From Diploptera punctata (Eukaryota; Arthropoda; Insecta; Blattodea; Blaberidae), in the NCBI GenBank assembly GCA_030220185.1, contig JASPKZ010002337.1:529501-593500 (forward strand): a DNA stretch of 64,000 nt. Direction: 5' to 3'. Numbering within the stretch: position 1 is the stretch's first letter; each line of letters opens with the position of its first letter. This document shows, piece by piece, positions 54,000 to 64,000 of the stretch. The position numbers and the translations under genes were made by a program. Under the pieces are notes generated by a model that did not search any database, was not told the origin of the DNA, and saw only the letters and a list, made by a program, of their open reading frames with translations.

Positions 54000-54206
54000 A
54001 CAACGTCATCAGATGACTTCTATTTAAAGTATTTTTAATGAGAATTGTCATTACTTTTAGTTTTAATTGCAAATAAATTTACCCATTGAATTCCACTACA
54101 AACTAAAAATTCTCTTGCCTTCAAAGTTGAGATAGTAACAATAAATTCCAAGTTCATGACTGGATTTTCGTGTCTTTATTATTCATTTCATATGTGATGG
54201 ATAAAT
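54000..54206. other. No feature recognised
   Basis: AT-rich. Confidence 0.35.
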
Positions 54207-54508
54207 TATATTTGAAGAGAAAAATATACGCTCAGACTGAGGATTGAAAGAGGCCGTACTGGCTTTATAATGCAATGTAAAATTCCTAATAAAATGGTCT
54301 TCTTAATATAGAAGCCATCATTTGCAAGATCGAAACAATGGTTATATAGCACTTGGCGTTCAGGAATTAACAGCGTGTATAAGAGAACAATTTTTATGTA
54401 GATTGGCATTTCTCAGATAGCTCAGTTGGTTGAGCATTCGCATAGAAAGTGAAAAGTCCTGGGTTCAAACTCCAGTCAGAGTGCATATTTTTCTCTTCAA
54501 ATATAAAT
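54207..54508 (+). mobile_element. 302-bp inverted-repeat element carrying a tRNA-like Pol III block
   Basis: Ends TATATTTGAAGAGAAAAATA and TATTTTTCTCTTCAAATATA extend to ~36-bp imperfect inverted repeats (CGCTCAGACTGAGGA vs TCCAGTCAGAGTG). Inside the right end, 54412-54478 has A-box TAGCTCAGTTGGTTGAGC and B-box GGGTTCAAACTCC. A third copy of the terminal motif is at 50973-51003. Could be a SINE flanked by an inverted copy of its own tail, or a MITE that captured a tRNA-like sequence. Confidence 0.6.
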
Positions 54509-54613
54509 AACTGGATTTATTTCTCTTTGGCATATACATTTCCAGTATACCAATTTTTAATATATTGCTTTTAAGAGAAACAAAGTGTAATTATTGATTT
54601 AAAGATTGATATA

Positions 54614-55159
54614 CAGGGTGAATTTTAATTACACCGACAAACTGCAGGGACTGATTCCTGACTGGAAATGGAGGAAAAAATGTCCTATAAATAAGTGTCC
54701 ATAAATTCATCGTTGCCACAGTAGATGGCACTGATGGATGGCATTATTCTCTTGGTCCTGTTGCATGGCCTGCTAGATCACCGAATTAACCCCCCTGGAT
54801 TTTTACATCTGGGGCATCTGAAAAGTGTTGTGTATGCTGAATCAGATCCTGATGTGCACAGCCTTCAACAGCGTGTACACGTCGCCTGTGATGCTATTCC
54901 GTGAGAGGTTGGAAAATGAGAAAGAATGAGGCAATCCATGATATGACATGTGAATGCGTGTATTGCATCCCATGGAGGTCACTTTGAACATCTGTTGTGT
55001 GGTGGATGCAATTATGCTATGTACTGTGTGCTAGGATGATTTGTTGTCGTTGCATGCACATCGTTCATTTCTGGACACATGTTTATAGGACCTTTTTTCC
55101 TTAATTTTCAGTCAGGAATTAGTCCCTGAAGTTTGTTGGTGTAATTGCCATTCACCCTG
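54614..55159 (+). mobile_element. Mariner-like transposon, internally deleted
   Basis: ~58-bp TIRs beginning CAGGGTGAATTTTAATTACA and its mirror, flanked by TATA on both sides. The inner 54770-55010 reads VACWPARSPELTPLDFYIWG, HLKSVVYAESDPDVHSLQQR and HGGHFEHLL with one extra base. This is the C-terminal third of a DDE transposase of Tc1/mariner type (SPxLTPLDFYxWG). The N-terminal DNA-binding and first catalytic regions are deleted. Confidence 0.82.
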
Positions 55160-56204
55160 TATATATATAATTACAAATAGAATGGCATCTTGTGAAGAGC
55201 ATGCCAAATATAATAAATATTACCATGCTATGTAACTGTAAAAAGAAAGAGAAATTATTGTGGTCCAAGATAAGTGATAACAGTATTAAATACAGTGCAA
55301 ACATACAATTAAGCATGCTTAGCAAACAGATTAAAAGCAGAAGAAGTTGCACACAACTTTAAGCATATCCGAGCACTGTAATATCACATTCATGTAACAA
55401 CTTTTAGGTATGTTAACACAACTTCAAATTAAAAAGGAAATATATAATAGAAAATATAAATTTTTCAAATAAGAATAGAAATGATTATCATTAGGGCTCT
55501 GAAGTTGAGGGACTATAAAATGTTTTCTAAAGACCTCTTTAAAAAAAGACCTAAAGATATCCTAAAAAAGACCTAAAATCTAAAAAAAAAAAAAAATAGA
55601 CATAATAAGTGTTGCAGTTGCTAATGAGTGGATAAAGACAACCTCGCTGGCTTCACCCTCTGCTCGAGGTAACAAAGTGGCGACTTCTTAGAAAATTTGA
55701 AGTCTAAATATAATAATTCAGGTGGTCGGTCAGTTGGCTGGTTATAAATAACCAAGTATTTGTGAGGATTAAATTTTTTCTCACTGAATAAAAATGTTTT
55801 CAATGTGAAAAGTTTTTAAAAAGTAAAACTAGATGGTGTTTTTACAAGAAATTGGAATTGAGACTAGACTCCGTGAATTCTTGAATTATACAAAAATTAT
55901 ATACATGTGGTCAAAAGAAGGTGAAGTTGCAAAAAAAAAAGCTGTTAAGACCTGAAAAAGGCTAAAAAAGGACTAATAAGCCAAAGAAAGACAGATAAAA
56001 CCCACCATTTTCTGACCTACAATGACCCAAAATATATATAAATATATATTATGTTGGTCCTCGTCTTCAGACATAAAATAAGAAAATAAATTTTCTTCAA
56101 CTTCTGAGCCTTAATTATCATTAAATAAACATAGTGAAACCTCAATAAGACATTATCTTTACCGTATTATATATGCTTTCATGCTGGTTTCCTGATATTT
56201 TTCT
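55160..56204. other. No gene recognised
   Basis: AT-rich with an A-run at 55578-55594. A minus frame at 55621-55803 ends CYLEQRVKPARLSLSTH and is of unknown origin. Confidence 0.35.
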
Positions 56205-56510
56205 TTCTGGCCTGTTATCTGGTTGCTGGTCTCACATTGACATTTTTTAATAAAGAGGTAGAAGATCACGTAGCAATTAAAAGAATCACATTTGTTCAGC
56301 ATGTTGGAGCATTCAGTCATTATAGCTGGTTTTCTCAACTTGCAGCTGCTACTTATTGTAGCTACCCAAATTCCTCACATTGCTTGGTAGGCACTGGATA
56401 TATACTGGCCAAAATTTTATGAGAATAGAGACTCAAACCAGCACAAGTCCCATAGCTCTGCACAAATGCATCATTCCTTAAACTGGATGGCTCTGAAGTG
56501 GGTAGCTACT
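56205..56510 (-). mobile_element. SINE family C, copy 3 (diverged)
   Basis: Shares GGTAGCTACAATAAGTAGC-type body (complement of CTACTTATTGTAGCTACCC) and AACCAGCACAAGTCCCATAG with copies 1 and 2. The head is degraded. Confidence 0.65.
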
Positions 56511-56699
56511 CAAGATCCTCATAATGCTGGGTGGATAATAGTCTCATACTGGCTGACATTTTATCAGAAAAACTACAAATTTTGAGGCAGGCAGCAATTT
56601 TTCCAATTTCCTTAACATTATTAAGAAAAACTATCATTTCTGTAAAAATATATAGTTTAGGATATTGAGATTTTTATTTGTAATATTACATTCGTGTTT

Positions 56700-56895
56700 C
56701 TTTTCCTTGACCTTAGAATGAAAGAATACATTAGAAATGTAAAAAAAATGGAGGAGAAAATAAATCTGCAGTAGCTGCTCACGTCTGGACAGAGGAACGC
56801 AAAATCAATGTGAATGCAAAATTATTAAAACAATTAGAAAATACAAAATAACTGCTTGGAAGAAGATCTGCATCCAGGAAACAAAATACTAGTTC
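56700..56895 (+). mobile_element. PLE GIY-YIG fragment
   Basis: Reads KEYIRNVKKM, then KSAVAAHVWTEERKINVNAK, LLKQLENTK. Matches the second half of the PLE endonuclease domain at 63430-63560. One frameshift and one stop. Confidence 0.6.
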
Positions 56896-56899
56896 CTTG

Positions 56900-57015
56900 G
56901 ATTATTCCATTCTAGAAATTCATCAACCCTGGCTGGGTTTGAATTCGTGACTTTGAGGAATAGAGGGTCATAACTAGAGGGACATAACCACTTGACCACT
57001 CCGACTGATTGGTAC
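56900..57015 (-). mobile_element. SINE family E head fragment
   Basis: Minus strand B-box GAATTCAAACCCAGCCAGGG, preceded by a GTCAAGTGGTTATGTCC A-box-like part. Confidence 0.5.
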
Positions 57016-57334
57016 ATGGATACTGCAGTGTAAAGTATCTCCATCTTATCAATCAATAAACTTTTTACATATGACGTGAGGAGGTGTTTTTCAAAAGTAT
57101 TAAGTCCACTTTTTTATGAATTGAATTTTTAAATTTTTTTCATGATATTCTGATTAATGATGACAGTTTGTATCTAATCATATTAGATCTGGTGCAAATC
57201 AGTCCTGAATTAAAGTTTTCACTTCAAATCATACTATATCCAACTTTCCATCCACTTCAAACTGTATTTTCTTTTATTGTATTAGTAGAATGCAGTGGAA
57301 AGCACTTCACAATACTCAAAACAGATAAAGATCC

Positions 57335-57927
57335 TTTTTTAAGTGATAGTGTGTTCTGTCGTACTTACAGCAATGGCGACCATGATTGAAAGTTCAATTT
57401 TCTAAATTTGGGGGTTGCCAATCTATAAATAACTAAATAGCTATACTGTAATATTACAAATTACCTACCTAGAGCAGGAAGTAAAACCACTGCCCTTTAT
57501 GTACACTACGTATATACAAAAATATATCCAAAAGGCAGTGTTAATATACATTATACGAAACAATCACCGCATTTTAAATAAACTGAACTTTATTTGAAAC
57601 AATAAATTTGTACTTGCTACCATTTTATCTGTGATTGGTGTCACGGCCTGCTGTAGTCTCAACTAAATTATTTTTGGTATTTACCATATATACATTGGCA
57701 GGACTATTAACATTAGTCAGTTGTTTATAATGAACACAAATATTTCCAACAAATGTTATTTTATTATTAGTTATTATTTTGAAAACACCATCATGCAAAA
57801 AATAATGTACAACACATATTTCTGAAGTGTTTTACAGATTCTTGGAAATTAAAAACTGAGCAATAGCGAGGTTTTTAATAATTTCCTCGTTTCTGTAAAG
57901 CCACTTCCCAACTTCTCATTGTAATAT
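57335..57927 (-). mobile_element. Repeat/MITE G, copy 3
   Basis: Parallel to copy 2 over its length (CAGCAATGGCGACCATGATT start, CCACTTCCCAACTTCTCATT end). Confidence 0.7.
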
Positions 57928-58184
57928 ATTATTATGAAGTTTTTAATATTAAACTTTCAATCATGGAAGTAATTTTGATACTAGATTATATTGCACACAA
58001 TTCAAGAATGCATCATCTACTTAAAGTGCTCTATCAAAGTGGTGAGTAAATTGAAAATATGAAACTTTAATGCCATCTATCCCCTGACTTAAAGCACATA
58101 AACTGCAGTGGGTAGCAATAGAACACACACACACATAATTAAGGTTTGTGTGTCTTAATTTAAATCTTGGCATGAAAGGGTTAA

Positions 58185-58315
58185 TAAATTTTGCTTAGAA
58201 ATCTCTTATTTCAGATATCAGATTCTTTTTCATGCTGCAAATTTATAATATGGAACCCACAGCTTTATGTCTCCTCAGAAGGAAATCATGCAAAGGCTTT
58301 CTAAGCCCTTAATCT
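58185..58315 (-). mobile_element. SINE family E tail fragment
   Basis: AAATTTTGCTTAGAAATCTC and the CCTCAGAAGGAAATCATGC region match 39475-39575 in weakened form. Confidence 0.4.
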
Positions 58316-59092
58316 TCTTCTTCTTCATCATCCAACCAAGTCTTAGGCCTATAGGCCTCTTACAGTCTCACTGATGAATTTTGTATCCAGCATTTCCTTG
58401 GATGGCCCAGAGATCTCTTCCCTGTTGGACATTAACGAAGCATGGCTTTGGGAACTCTATCTGAATTCATTCGTCGCAAATGATTCATCCAGTTTTACTG
58501 GTATCTATATATGTATTCAATGACCGGTTGTAAACGTAGTTCCTTCAAGATATCTTCATTGCATTTATGATCCCATTTGGTATATCCTGTTGTATCTCTC
58601 ATGAATATTATTTCACTAGAAGTTGTCCTGCTCTCTTCTCCTTTCCTCAAAGTCCATGCCTCACTGCCATAGCAAACTGCAGGTCCTGCTAAGGTTTGTA
58701 TAACTGTATTCTTGTATCTCTCTAAACTAGCAAAGGTTTCATTATTGAATTTATTATTCCCATGGTTTTATTAAAATTAATAATTTTATTTGCTATGTCT
58801 ACTTCATCCAAATATGTTAATGTGTATCCAAGGTAGGTAAATTAATTTACTCTTTACAGTATTTTTGAATCTATATAAATTTTGCTACGTACAGGATATT
58901 ATCCTTGAAAAGCCATTACTTTTGTTTTCTCTGTATTGATTTTCATGTTATATTTGATGACTATTTTGTTAAAATTATATGCTGAATATTGTAATTCGTC
59001 CTCTGAGGGTGCCACTAATGTGAAAATTAACATATCTAATTTCAAGTTTCTATTCAATTGTATATGTTCATGATGTTGTTCTCTCCATTCTA
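58316..59092 (-). mobile_element. LINE family B copy, RT C-terminal region
   Basis: Minus strand: VAPSEDELQYSAYNFNKIVI, KYNMKINTEKTKVMAFQG, then KIINFNKTMGIINS, KTLAGPAVCYGSEAWTL, MRDTTGYTKWDHKCNEDI and NEFRXSSQSHASLMSNREEI-type end, finishing at a GAAGAAGAAG tail (58316-58325). Very similar to 61489-62400. The catalytic FADD segment is deleted here. Confidence 0.72.
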
Positions 59093-59099
59093 AATCCTT

Positions 59100-59185
59100 A
59101 ATAAAGGCAAATAACCTGGCTGGGTTTGAACCTGTAAACCTCAGAACCAGAGTTGAGCAGTTAACCACCATGACCAAGTGTTATA
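59100..59185 (-). mobile_element. SINE family E head fragment
   Basis: Minus strand GGTCATGGTGGTTAACTGCT (A-box-like), then GAGGTTTACAGGTTCAAACC (B-box). Confidence 0.5.
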
Positions 59186-59267
59186 TAGTCAAATTTAGTA
59201 GAATTACAACTGTGAAATCAATAGAAATGCATATAATGCTTGTTTTGAATATTTAGCATCAACTTAC

Positions 59268-59333
59268 CTGCGTTCTCTCACTGTAGGTGATGATGTCTCT
59301 GTCGCAGACGAAGCAGAATGGGTTCTTCTACCC
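59268..59333 (-). CDS. Candidate internal exon of an unidentified host gene
   Basis: 66 nt on the minus strand between acceptor TTTCATTACAG and a consensus donor CGCAG|GTAAGTT. The one frame that is open and fits 2-2 phase reads GRRTHSASSATETSSPTVRE then R-[AG]. The exit phase matches the candidate exon 35809-35938, giving an uninterrupted frame across the join. Ser/Thr-rich, likely a disordered, phosphorylatable linker. Not repeated in the window. Gene not recognised. Confidence 0.5.
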
Positions 59334-59421
59334 CTGTAATGAAATAATAAATCAAATTTATTAATTATTTTGATTAATCAACTTTTATAAGATTCATGAT
59401 ATGTTCCATTGAGGTATTATT

Positions 59422-59848
59422 CAAAATTAAAGTATAAAATTATGAAATATTTACCTAAAAGGTCCACCTCCTCAACTTTATTAGTTATTTAACTATAGCA
59501 CTTTCGGGACTAGTCCCATCATCAGCAGGATTGAAAACTGGTGCTTCACTGAAGATCTGATAGAGGGGGTTACACATACTGGGTTCATTTTCGTTTATCA
59601 GATGTTGTTGTTGTTAACTACTTTCATAATTTCCATCTCCTTATGAAAGCAGTTAACAACAACGACCATCTGATAAATGAAAACAAACCCAGTATGTGTA
59701 ACCCCCTCTACCAGATCTTCAGTGAAGCACCAGTTTTGAATCCTGCTGATGATGGGACTAGTCCCGAAAGCGCTACAGTTAAATAACTAATCAAATTGAG
59801 GAGATGGATCTTTTAGATAAATATTCCATGATTTTATACTTTATTTTG
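59422..59848. repeat. Near-perfect hairpin, 208-bp arms, 11-nt loop
   Basis: Arms 59422-59629 and 59641-59848 mirror each other with few mismatches (for example GGGGGTTACACATACTGGGT / ACCCAGTATGTGTAACCCCC). It contains CCCATCATCAGCAGGATT and GGGACTAGTCCC. Likely a PLE-type terminal structure with no body left. Confidence 0.9.
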
Positions 59849-59870
59849 ATTATCAAATAAAATAAAACTT

Positions 59871-59986
59871 TGTTGGAAATATGGGAAATCAAGATACTAA
59901 GGAGAATTTTTGGACCAATAAAATATAAAGACGTATGGAGAATAAGGTCAAATAATGAGACAAATCAATTGTATATAAGACCTAAT
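59871..59986 (+). mobile_element. LINE family C, left part
   Basis: Reads WEIKILRRIFGPIKYKDVWR, IRSNNETNQLYIRPN. The frame continues after the SINE at 60349 as RPNIVTQIKAE, proving the SINE insertion site. Confidence 0.7.
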
Positions 59987-60348
59987 CATTTTTTATTCAA
60001 TGCCACCATGTCATTTTGACATTCTGGTAATCTGTCTTGGCATGGCATTGTTGTAATCCACTTGTGAAGTTGGGGCAGAGTTATGCTGCCCCAAAGATAT
60101 ATGATAGGTGATGATGATGGTAATGATGCACCAGGAGAGGCCTTAATCCTAAACTTAATGAATAAGTTAATGATGATAATGATGGCTAGATGATATTTGG
60201 GGACCGTTTGGGCCTTAAAGTTTCCTGACATTTGCTGTAGTCTCGAGGTAGCATTCTGCCTTGTCATGCAGCAGGCCTGGGTTCGATCCCCAGTTCGGAC
60301 AAGTTTCCTGGGTGATGATTTTTTTCAGGGTTTTTCCTCATCTTTAAG
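59987..60348 (-). mobile_element. SINE family A, long-tail subtype, with inverted 5' segment
   Basis: 59987-60231 is the tail part in minus orientation (CATGGCATTGTTGTAATCCA, AGAGGCCTTAATC, CCTGACATTT). 60232-60348 is the tRNA-like head in plus orientation (GCTGTAGTCTCGAGGTAGCA, B-box GGTTCGATCCCCAG, ending TTTAAG). The two pieces together are one complete element broken once, between TAAG and ACAAATG. Flanked by AGACCTAAT at 59978-59986 and 60349-60357. Confidence 0.85.
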
Positions 60349-60620
60349 AGACCTAATATAGTAACACAGATAAAAGCTGAATGAATAGAATGCACTAGGG
60401 ATTCAGAATGGATGGTGGCAGAATGATTAAAAAGATTTTTGATAGAAATCCAGGAGGGGGAAGATACAAAGGAAGACCAAGATTGAGGGGTTGGACTGTC
60501 TGAAGGAAGATCTGCAAAGGATGGGAGTTTCAAGATGGAGGAAGAAGGCAGACAATAGATAAGAATGGGCTGACATCTTCAAGGAGGCACTAGCTAAACT
60601 ATAAGAGCTTCATGCCAGTA
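60349..60620 (+). mobile_element. LINE family C, right part
   Basis: RPNIVTQIKAE, then after a stop ECTRDSEWMVAE, RKGRPRLRGW-type and WRRKADNR, EWADIFKEALAKL. The C-terminal order is standard for LINEs. Confidence 0.6.
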
Positions 60621-60669
60621 GAACAAGATTTAGTTTAACATATCCCAGTCCTGGACAAATTTATTTTTT

Positions 60670-60745
60670 TAAAAGAATAATTAACATCTGAATTAGGAAT
60701 CAATCCCCTGATCTCCAACTCTGTAAGTGGATATGCATTTTTTAA
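60670..60745 (-). mobile_element. tRNA-like SINE head, degenerate
   Basis: Aligns with 53250-53320, but the B-box is decayed (GGGATTGATTCC). Confidence 0.35.
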
Positions 60746-60955
60746 ATGAAAAAATAAGGGAAGAGCTAGAAATAAATTATTTTCGAAGATAAGTTATGAA
60801 CAATCGAAATTAATGGTGACAGCATGCTGACAGAATGACAGAAGAGAGAATCCCAAGAAGAATGTTATAGGCCTAATGGAAGAAGACATCTGGGAAGTTC
60901 AAGAAAATGGTCATACATGTTTGGAAGTCAAAACAGGCAGTATTGTCAGATCTAT
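60746..60955 (+). mobile_element. LINE C-terminal fragment
   Basis: KIREELEINYF, then ADRMTEERIPRRML and a decayed GRRHLGSSRKWS, resembling the end of family F. Confidence 0.45.
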
Positions 60956-61488
60956 TTATAAATAGGTAAAGACAAAACAGTTAGGTACTATTTTTCTTCT
61001 ATGTTTTACAACTTTTTTTTTAGTAGCTATTGATGAGCATTAGTGTTATCAATAAAAAAAAATTTGGAAAGAGTTTTTTTTTTCTCTACCTTCATGTAGA
61101 GTGAAAGCCTTTATTTAGAAGTCTCTATTTGTCATACTTCAGGCTCCTTATGTCTACAATTTACAATATTTGTACAATACTCAATAACAGTTTTTACCAT
61201 TTAGAATTCATTATATCTGTTGCATATCATTTTTATATTACTATATTATTATGATTATTATTATTATTATTATATAAACAACAACAAAAGAAACGGAAAG
61301 AAGAAGAAGAAATGTCAAGAACAAAAACAAAAGAGAAAAATGTAATCCATCAAATGAATGTCTAAGAAAAATTATACTATTCCTCAGGTGTCAAAGCAAA
61401 ATACCTAATACTAATCTTAAGGTGTCAGTTAATCCATTTCCAAAATATATATGACTATAAAACGTCCAGTACAATGTCAAATAAAATC
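60956..61488. other. No gene; short (ATT)n 61242-61274
   Basis: AT-rich. Confidence 0.45.
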
Positions 61489-62400
61489 CTCTTCTTCATC
61501 CAACCAAGTCTTAGGCCTAAAGGCCTGACATGATCTCACTGATGAATTTTGTATAAAGTGTTTCCTTGGACGGCCCAGAGATCTCTTCCCTGTTGAACAA
61601 TAACGAAGTATGGCCTTGGGAATTCTATCTGAACTCATTCGTTGCAAATGATTCATCCATTTTTACTGGTATCTATGTATGTATTCAATGACCAGTTCTA
61701 AATGCAGTTCCTTCAAGATATCATCATTGCATTTGTGATCCCATTTGGTATATCTCATGATTCTCATTTTACTAGAAGTTACCCTGCTTTCTTCTTCTTT
61801 CCTCAAAGTCCATGCCTCACTGCCGTAGCAAAGTGCAGGTCTTGCTAAGGTTTTGTATAACCGTCCTCTTGTATTTCTCTGCACTAGTGAAGGTTTCATT
61901 ACTGAATTTATTATTCCCATGGTTTTATTAAAATTAATAATTTTATTTGCTATGTCTACTTCATCCACATACTCGTATGTTAATGAGCATTCAAGGTAGG
62001 TAAATGAATTTGCTCTTTCCAGCATATTTGAATCTACATAAACTTTACTACGTGCAGGGTATTTTCCTTAAAAATCCATTACTTTTGTTTTCTCTGTATT
62101 GATTTTCATGTTACATTTGATGGCTATTTTGTTAAAATTATGGTAATTCGTCCTCTGAGGGTGCCACTAATGCTACATCATCTGCAAAAATTAACATATC
62201 CAATTTCATATTTCTATTCTATTGTGTATGTCCATGACATTGTTCTCCCCATTCTCTAACTATCTGATTTGTATGTACAATAAATAAAAGTGATGATTGG
62301 GGGCATCCTTGTCTCACTCTCGTATGAATTTCCTGCCATTGTGATAGTTTGTCATCTCTCCTATCCAAAACCTAACCTCAATCTGCCCGTGATGCAACCT
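61489..62400 (-). mobile_element. LINE family B copy with RT motif C
   Basis: Minus strand includes a FADD-type catalytic segment (LIFADDVALVAPSEDELQ) with a small gap following, then KCNMKINTEKTKVMDF, the frame 61663-62025 MLERANSFTYLECSLTYEYV, DEVDIANKIINFNKTMGIIN, RGRLYKTLARPALCYGSEAW, MRIMRYTKWDHKCNDDILKE, and a GRSKETLYTKF-region tail. Best copy of family B; still broken by stops. Confidence 0.75.
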
Positions 62401-62757
62401 GCTTATAACAGATGAGGCTCTAGGGACTGAGTATTTGCGGTATAACCATAACATCACTTGCAGAGTAAATGCCGCATGGACAGAAACCACATCACTTTAC
62501 CCCTTTGGGCTATCAACCCATCGGGTAGTATTTTAGCGTTGCTTTCAATTCTCACAACAAGCCTCGGATGGACTGGAGGGATAATTCTGTGGACAAATAA
62601 AATAAAATACAATTTAAAACTAACAATGCCTAATATAATTTAAAACTAACAATGTCTATGTAATATAAAGTGAGATAATAAGTGCGGTGACATGTTATTT
62701 ATGGCTGAATTTCTACCAAAGGGCAAACACTGGTAAAATGTAAATTAAAATTCTGCT
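62401..62757. other. Unassigned; tail-like AAAACTAACAATG repeated
   Basis: TTTAAAACTAACAATG occurs twice near 62614 and 62640. A 61-codon plus frame (62458-62643) is not recognised. Possibly the 3' end of another retroelement. Confidence 0.3.
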
Positions 62758-63790
62758 CTTTTCACCTCATATCCTGTCTTCATATTAGACCAGTTTTGTA
62801 ACATTAGCAGTTACATCCTCAGTAATTACATGACTGATGTTCTATTGTCCAGGAGGACTGCTTCTTACTCCATCCGTTGGAAGATGAATGAAACTCCTAA
62901 CCAAATCAACTTCGACAGGGATTAAAAAAATGTATGAAGTAAAAATTAGCAGAAAGAATACACATATAGATAATTATATTAAAGCTTCAGGATTCAAACA
63001 TTTTGCTTACAAAGTGGCAGTGTTCAATAGTTTGATATATAGATTAGTAAATACACCTATGAGCAAAGAAAGTTATGAAAAAGAAAAAGAATGCATAATT
63101 AATGGCTTTGAAGAAAAAATGGTATACCAGAAAATAAATAAATATGAAAGACAAAAATTAAATAACGAAAACACACTTATAAAAAAACAAGAAAAAATAA
63201 AATTCAAGAAACTCACATACCATCCATTGAAACACCACAAGTTTCAAAAATTTTCAAAAAGCTTAATATAAGATTGGCACCGAAGAATGAATACAGCCTA
63301 AATAGGATAATTAAAGCAATTAAATGAAAAAATTGAAGAAGGAAAAAATCAGGAATTTATCAGATCAAATGCAGGGATTGTGACAAAATTTACATAGGAA
63401 AAACAAAAAGAAATTTGTAAACAAGGACGAAAGAACATCTTAGAAATGTAAAAAATGGTGAAGTGGAAAAGTCAGCAGTAGCTGCTTATCCTTGGTCTGA
63501 AAAGCATCTAATTGAATCAAAAGCCAGTCTAATTAAACAAATAGAAATACAAAAAGAACTAATGGTTTGGGAAAAAATCCACATTCAAAAAACAAGGAAG
63601 AAAAACTTATGAACTTTGAAATTCCTGTGGATTCTGACTGGATCCAGATGTTTATTGGTCCACCAACAGAGGGAAGAAGAAATAGTTCTCCTGATCAACA
63701 TAACATCAGTCAAGAAGAGGGTACTGAAGATGAATCCACCAAGGATTTGAAACTGCTGTCTTAGAAGACTGGATATGAGGAGAGGTACGA
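62758..63790 (+). mobile_element. Penelope-like element, best copy, with inverted 5' arm
   Basis: The 5' arm 62762-62857 is an inverted imperfect copy of 63690-63786 (CACCTCATATCCTGTCTTC mirrors GAAGACTGGATATGAGGAG). The first frame (62888-63271) reads HIDNYIKASGFKHFAYKVAV, FNSLIYRLVNTPMSKESYEK, EKECIINGFEEKMVYQKINK: the end of the PLE RT and the linker. After frame breaks, IYQIKCRDCDKIYIGKTKRN is recognisable as the zinc-knuckle/GIY-YIG start (63355-63420). Then TRTKEHLRNVKNGEVEKSAV, LIKQIEIQKELMVWEKIHI, and the final frame 63567-63764 KLMNFEIPVDSDWIQMFIG, PPTEGRRN. RT catalytic motifs are absent. 5'-truncated and inactive. Confidence 0.8.
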
Positions 63791-63844
63791 ATTATTTACT
63801 TTAATATTTTATTTAAAAATTTATATATTTTTCTTAATTAGTTT

Positions 63845-64000
63845 TTTTAATGTGGATTTTATCCTAAACATTGAGCTCCTCCTGTTTTTCTATTTGTTTT
63901 ATTAAACCAGCCTTTCTTTCAATTTGATGTTTTTGTGGCCAAGCATGAGTGGCTACTGTTGATTTTTCCAATTCACTACTTTTGATATTCCTTCACTCTT
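63845..64000 (-). mobile_element. Penelope-like element, second copy facing the first, cut by window end
   Basis: Minus strand: ELEKSTVATHAWPQKHQIER, KAGLIKQIEKQEELNV, DKIHIKK, the second half of the GIY-YIG domain. It continues beyond the window. Confidence 0.65.

Noticed and set aside
54412..54485. Functional tRNA gene
   Set aside because: A- and B-boxes are good but the acceptor stem does not pair, and the block is embedded in a repeated inverted-repeat element.

Overview
This is eukaryotic, almost certainly insect, DNA from a large repeat-rich genome. It is AT-rich, has no operons or bacterial genes, and carries (ATT)n microsatellites, non-LTR retrotransposon (LINE) tails, tRNA-headed SINEs, MITE-like DNA transposons and Penelope-like elements (PLEs). 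The LINE and SINE mix would suit a hemimetabolous insect such as a cockroach or termite, but that is an inference and cannot be settled here. Nearly all translated ORFs are fragments of transposable elements. No complete host gene is visible.

Layout. At 0-9 kb there is a PLE foldback, LINE tails, a SINE/LINE composite, a restriction-like-endonuclease LINE fragment and a SINE-interrupted LINE. At 9-16 kb are MITEs, a repeat with ~277-bp internal units, a mariner-like transposon invaded by another repeat, and a three-deep nest (14958-16188). At 17-31 kb are old SINEs and LINEs, TIR elements, a hAT element with an 8-bp target duplication inside a LINE, and a LINE split by a 720-bp hairpin-ended element. 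At 31-38 kb are further LINEs, a homogeneous 7 x 130-bp tandem array (33418-34326), and a GC-richer minus-strand exon candidate (35809-35938). At 38-50 kb are several long inverted repeats, one a perfect 84-bp palindrome, PLE GIY-YIG fragments, and four insertions of one LINE family with target duplications, counting the nearby 36-kb copy. At 50-64 kb are MITEs, a mariner-like deletion derivative, a minus-strand exon candidate (59268-59333), a 208-bp-arm hairpin with an 11-nt loop, a SINE with an inverted 5' end, and a PLE pair facing each other at the right edge.

Two threads tie the window together. First, at least six long inverted repeats enclose or adjoin PLE C-terminal or GIY-YIG coding sequence, and the others share short motifs with them; the simplest reading is that most are 5'-truncated PLE insertions carrying an inverted copy of their own 3' end. 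Second, insertions are often stacked, so relative ages can be read from which element interrupts which. The only host-gene signal is two minus-strand exon candidates 23 kb apart with matching splice phase, plus one plus-strand exon candidate and one cysteine-rich ORF. Their products are not recognised.
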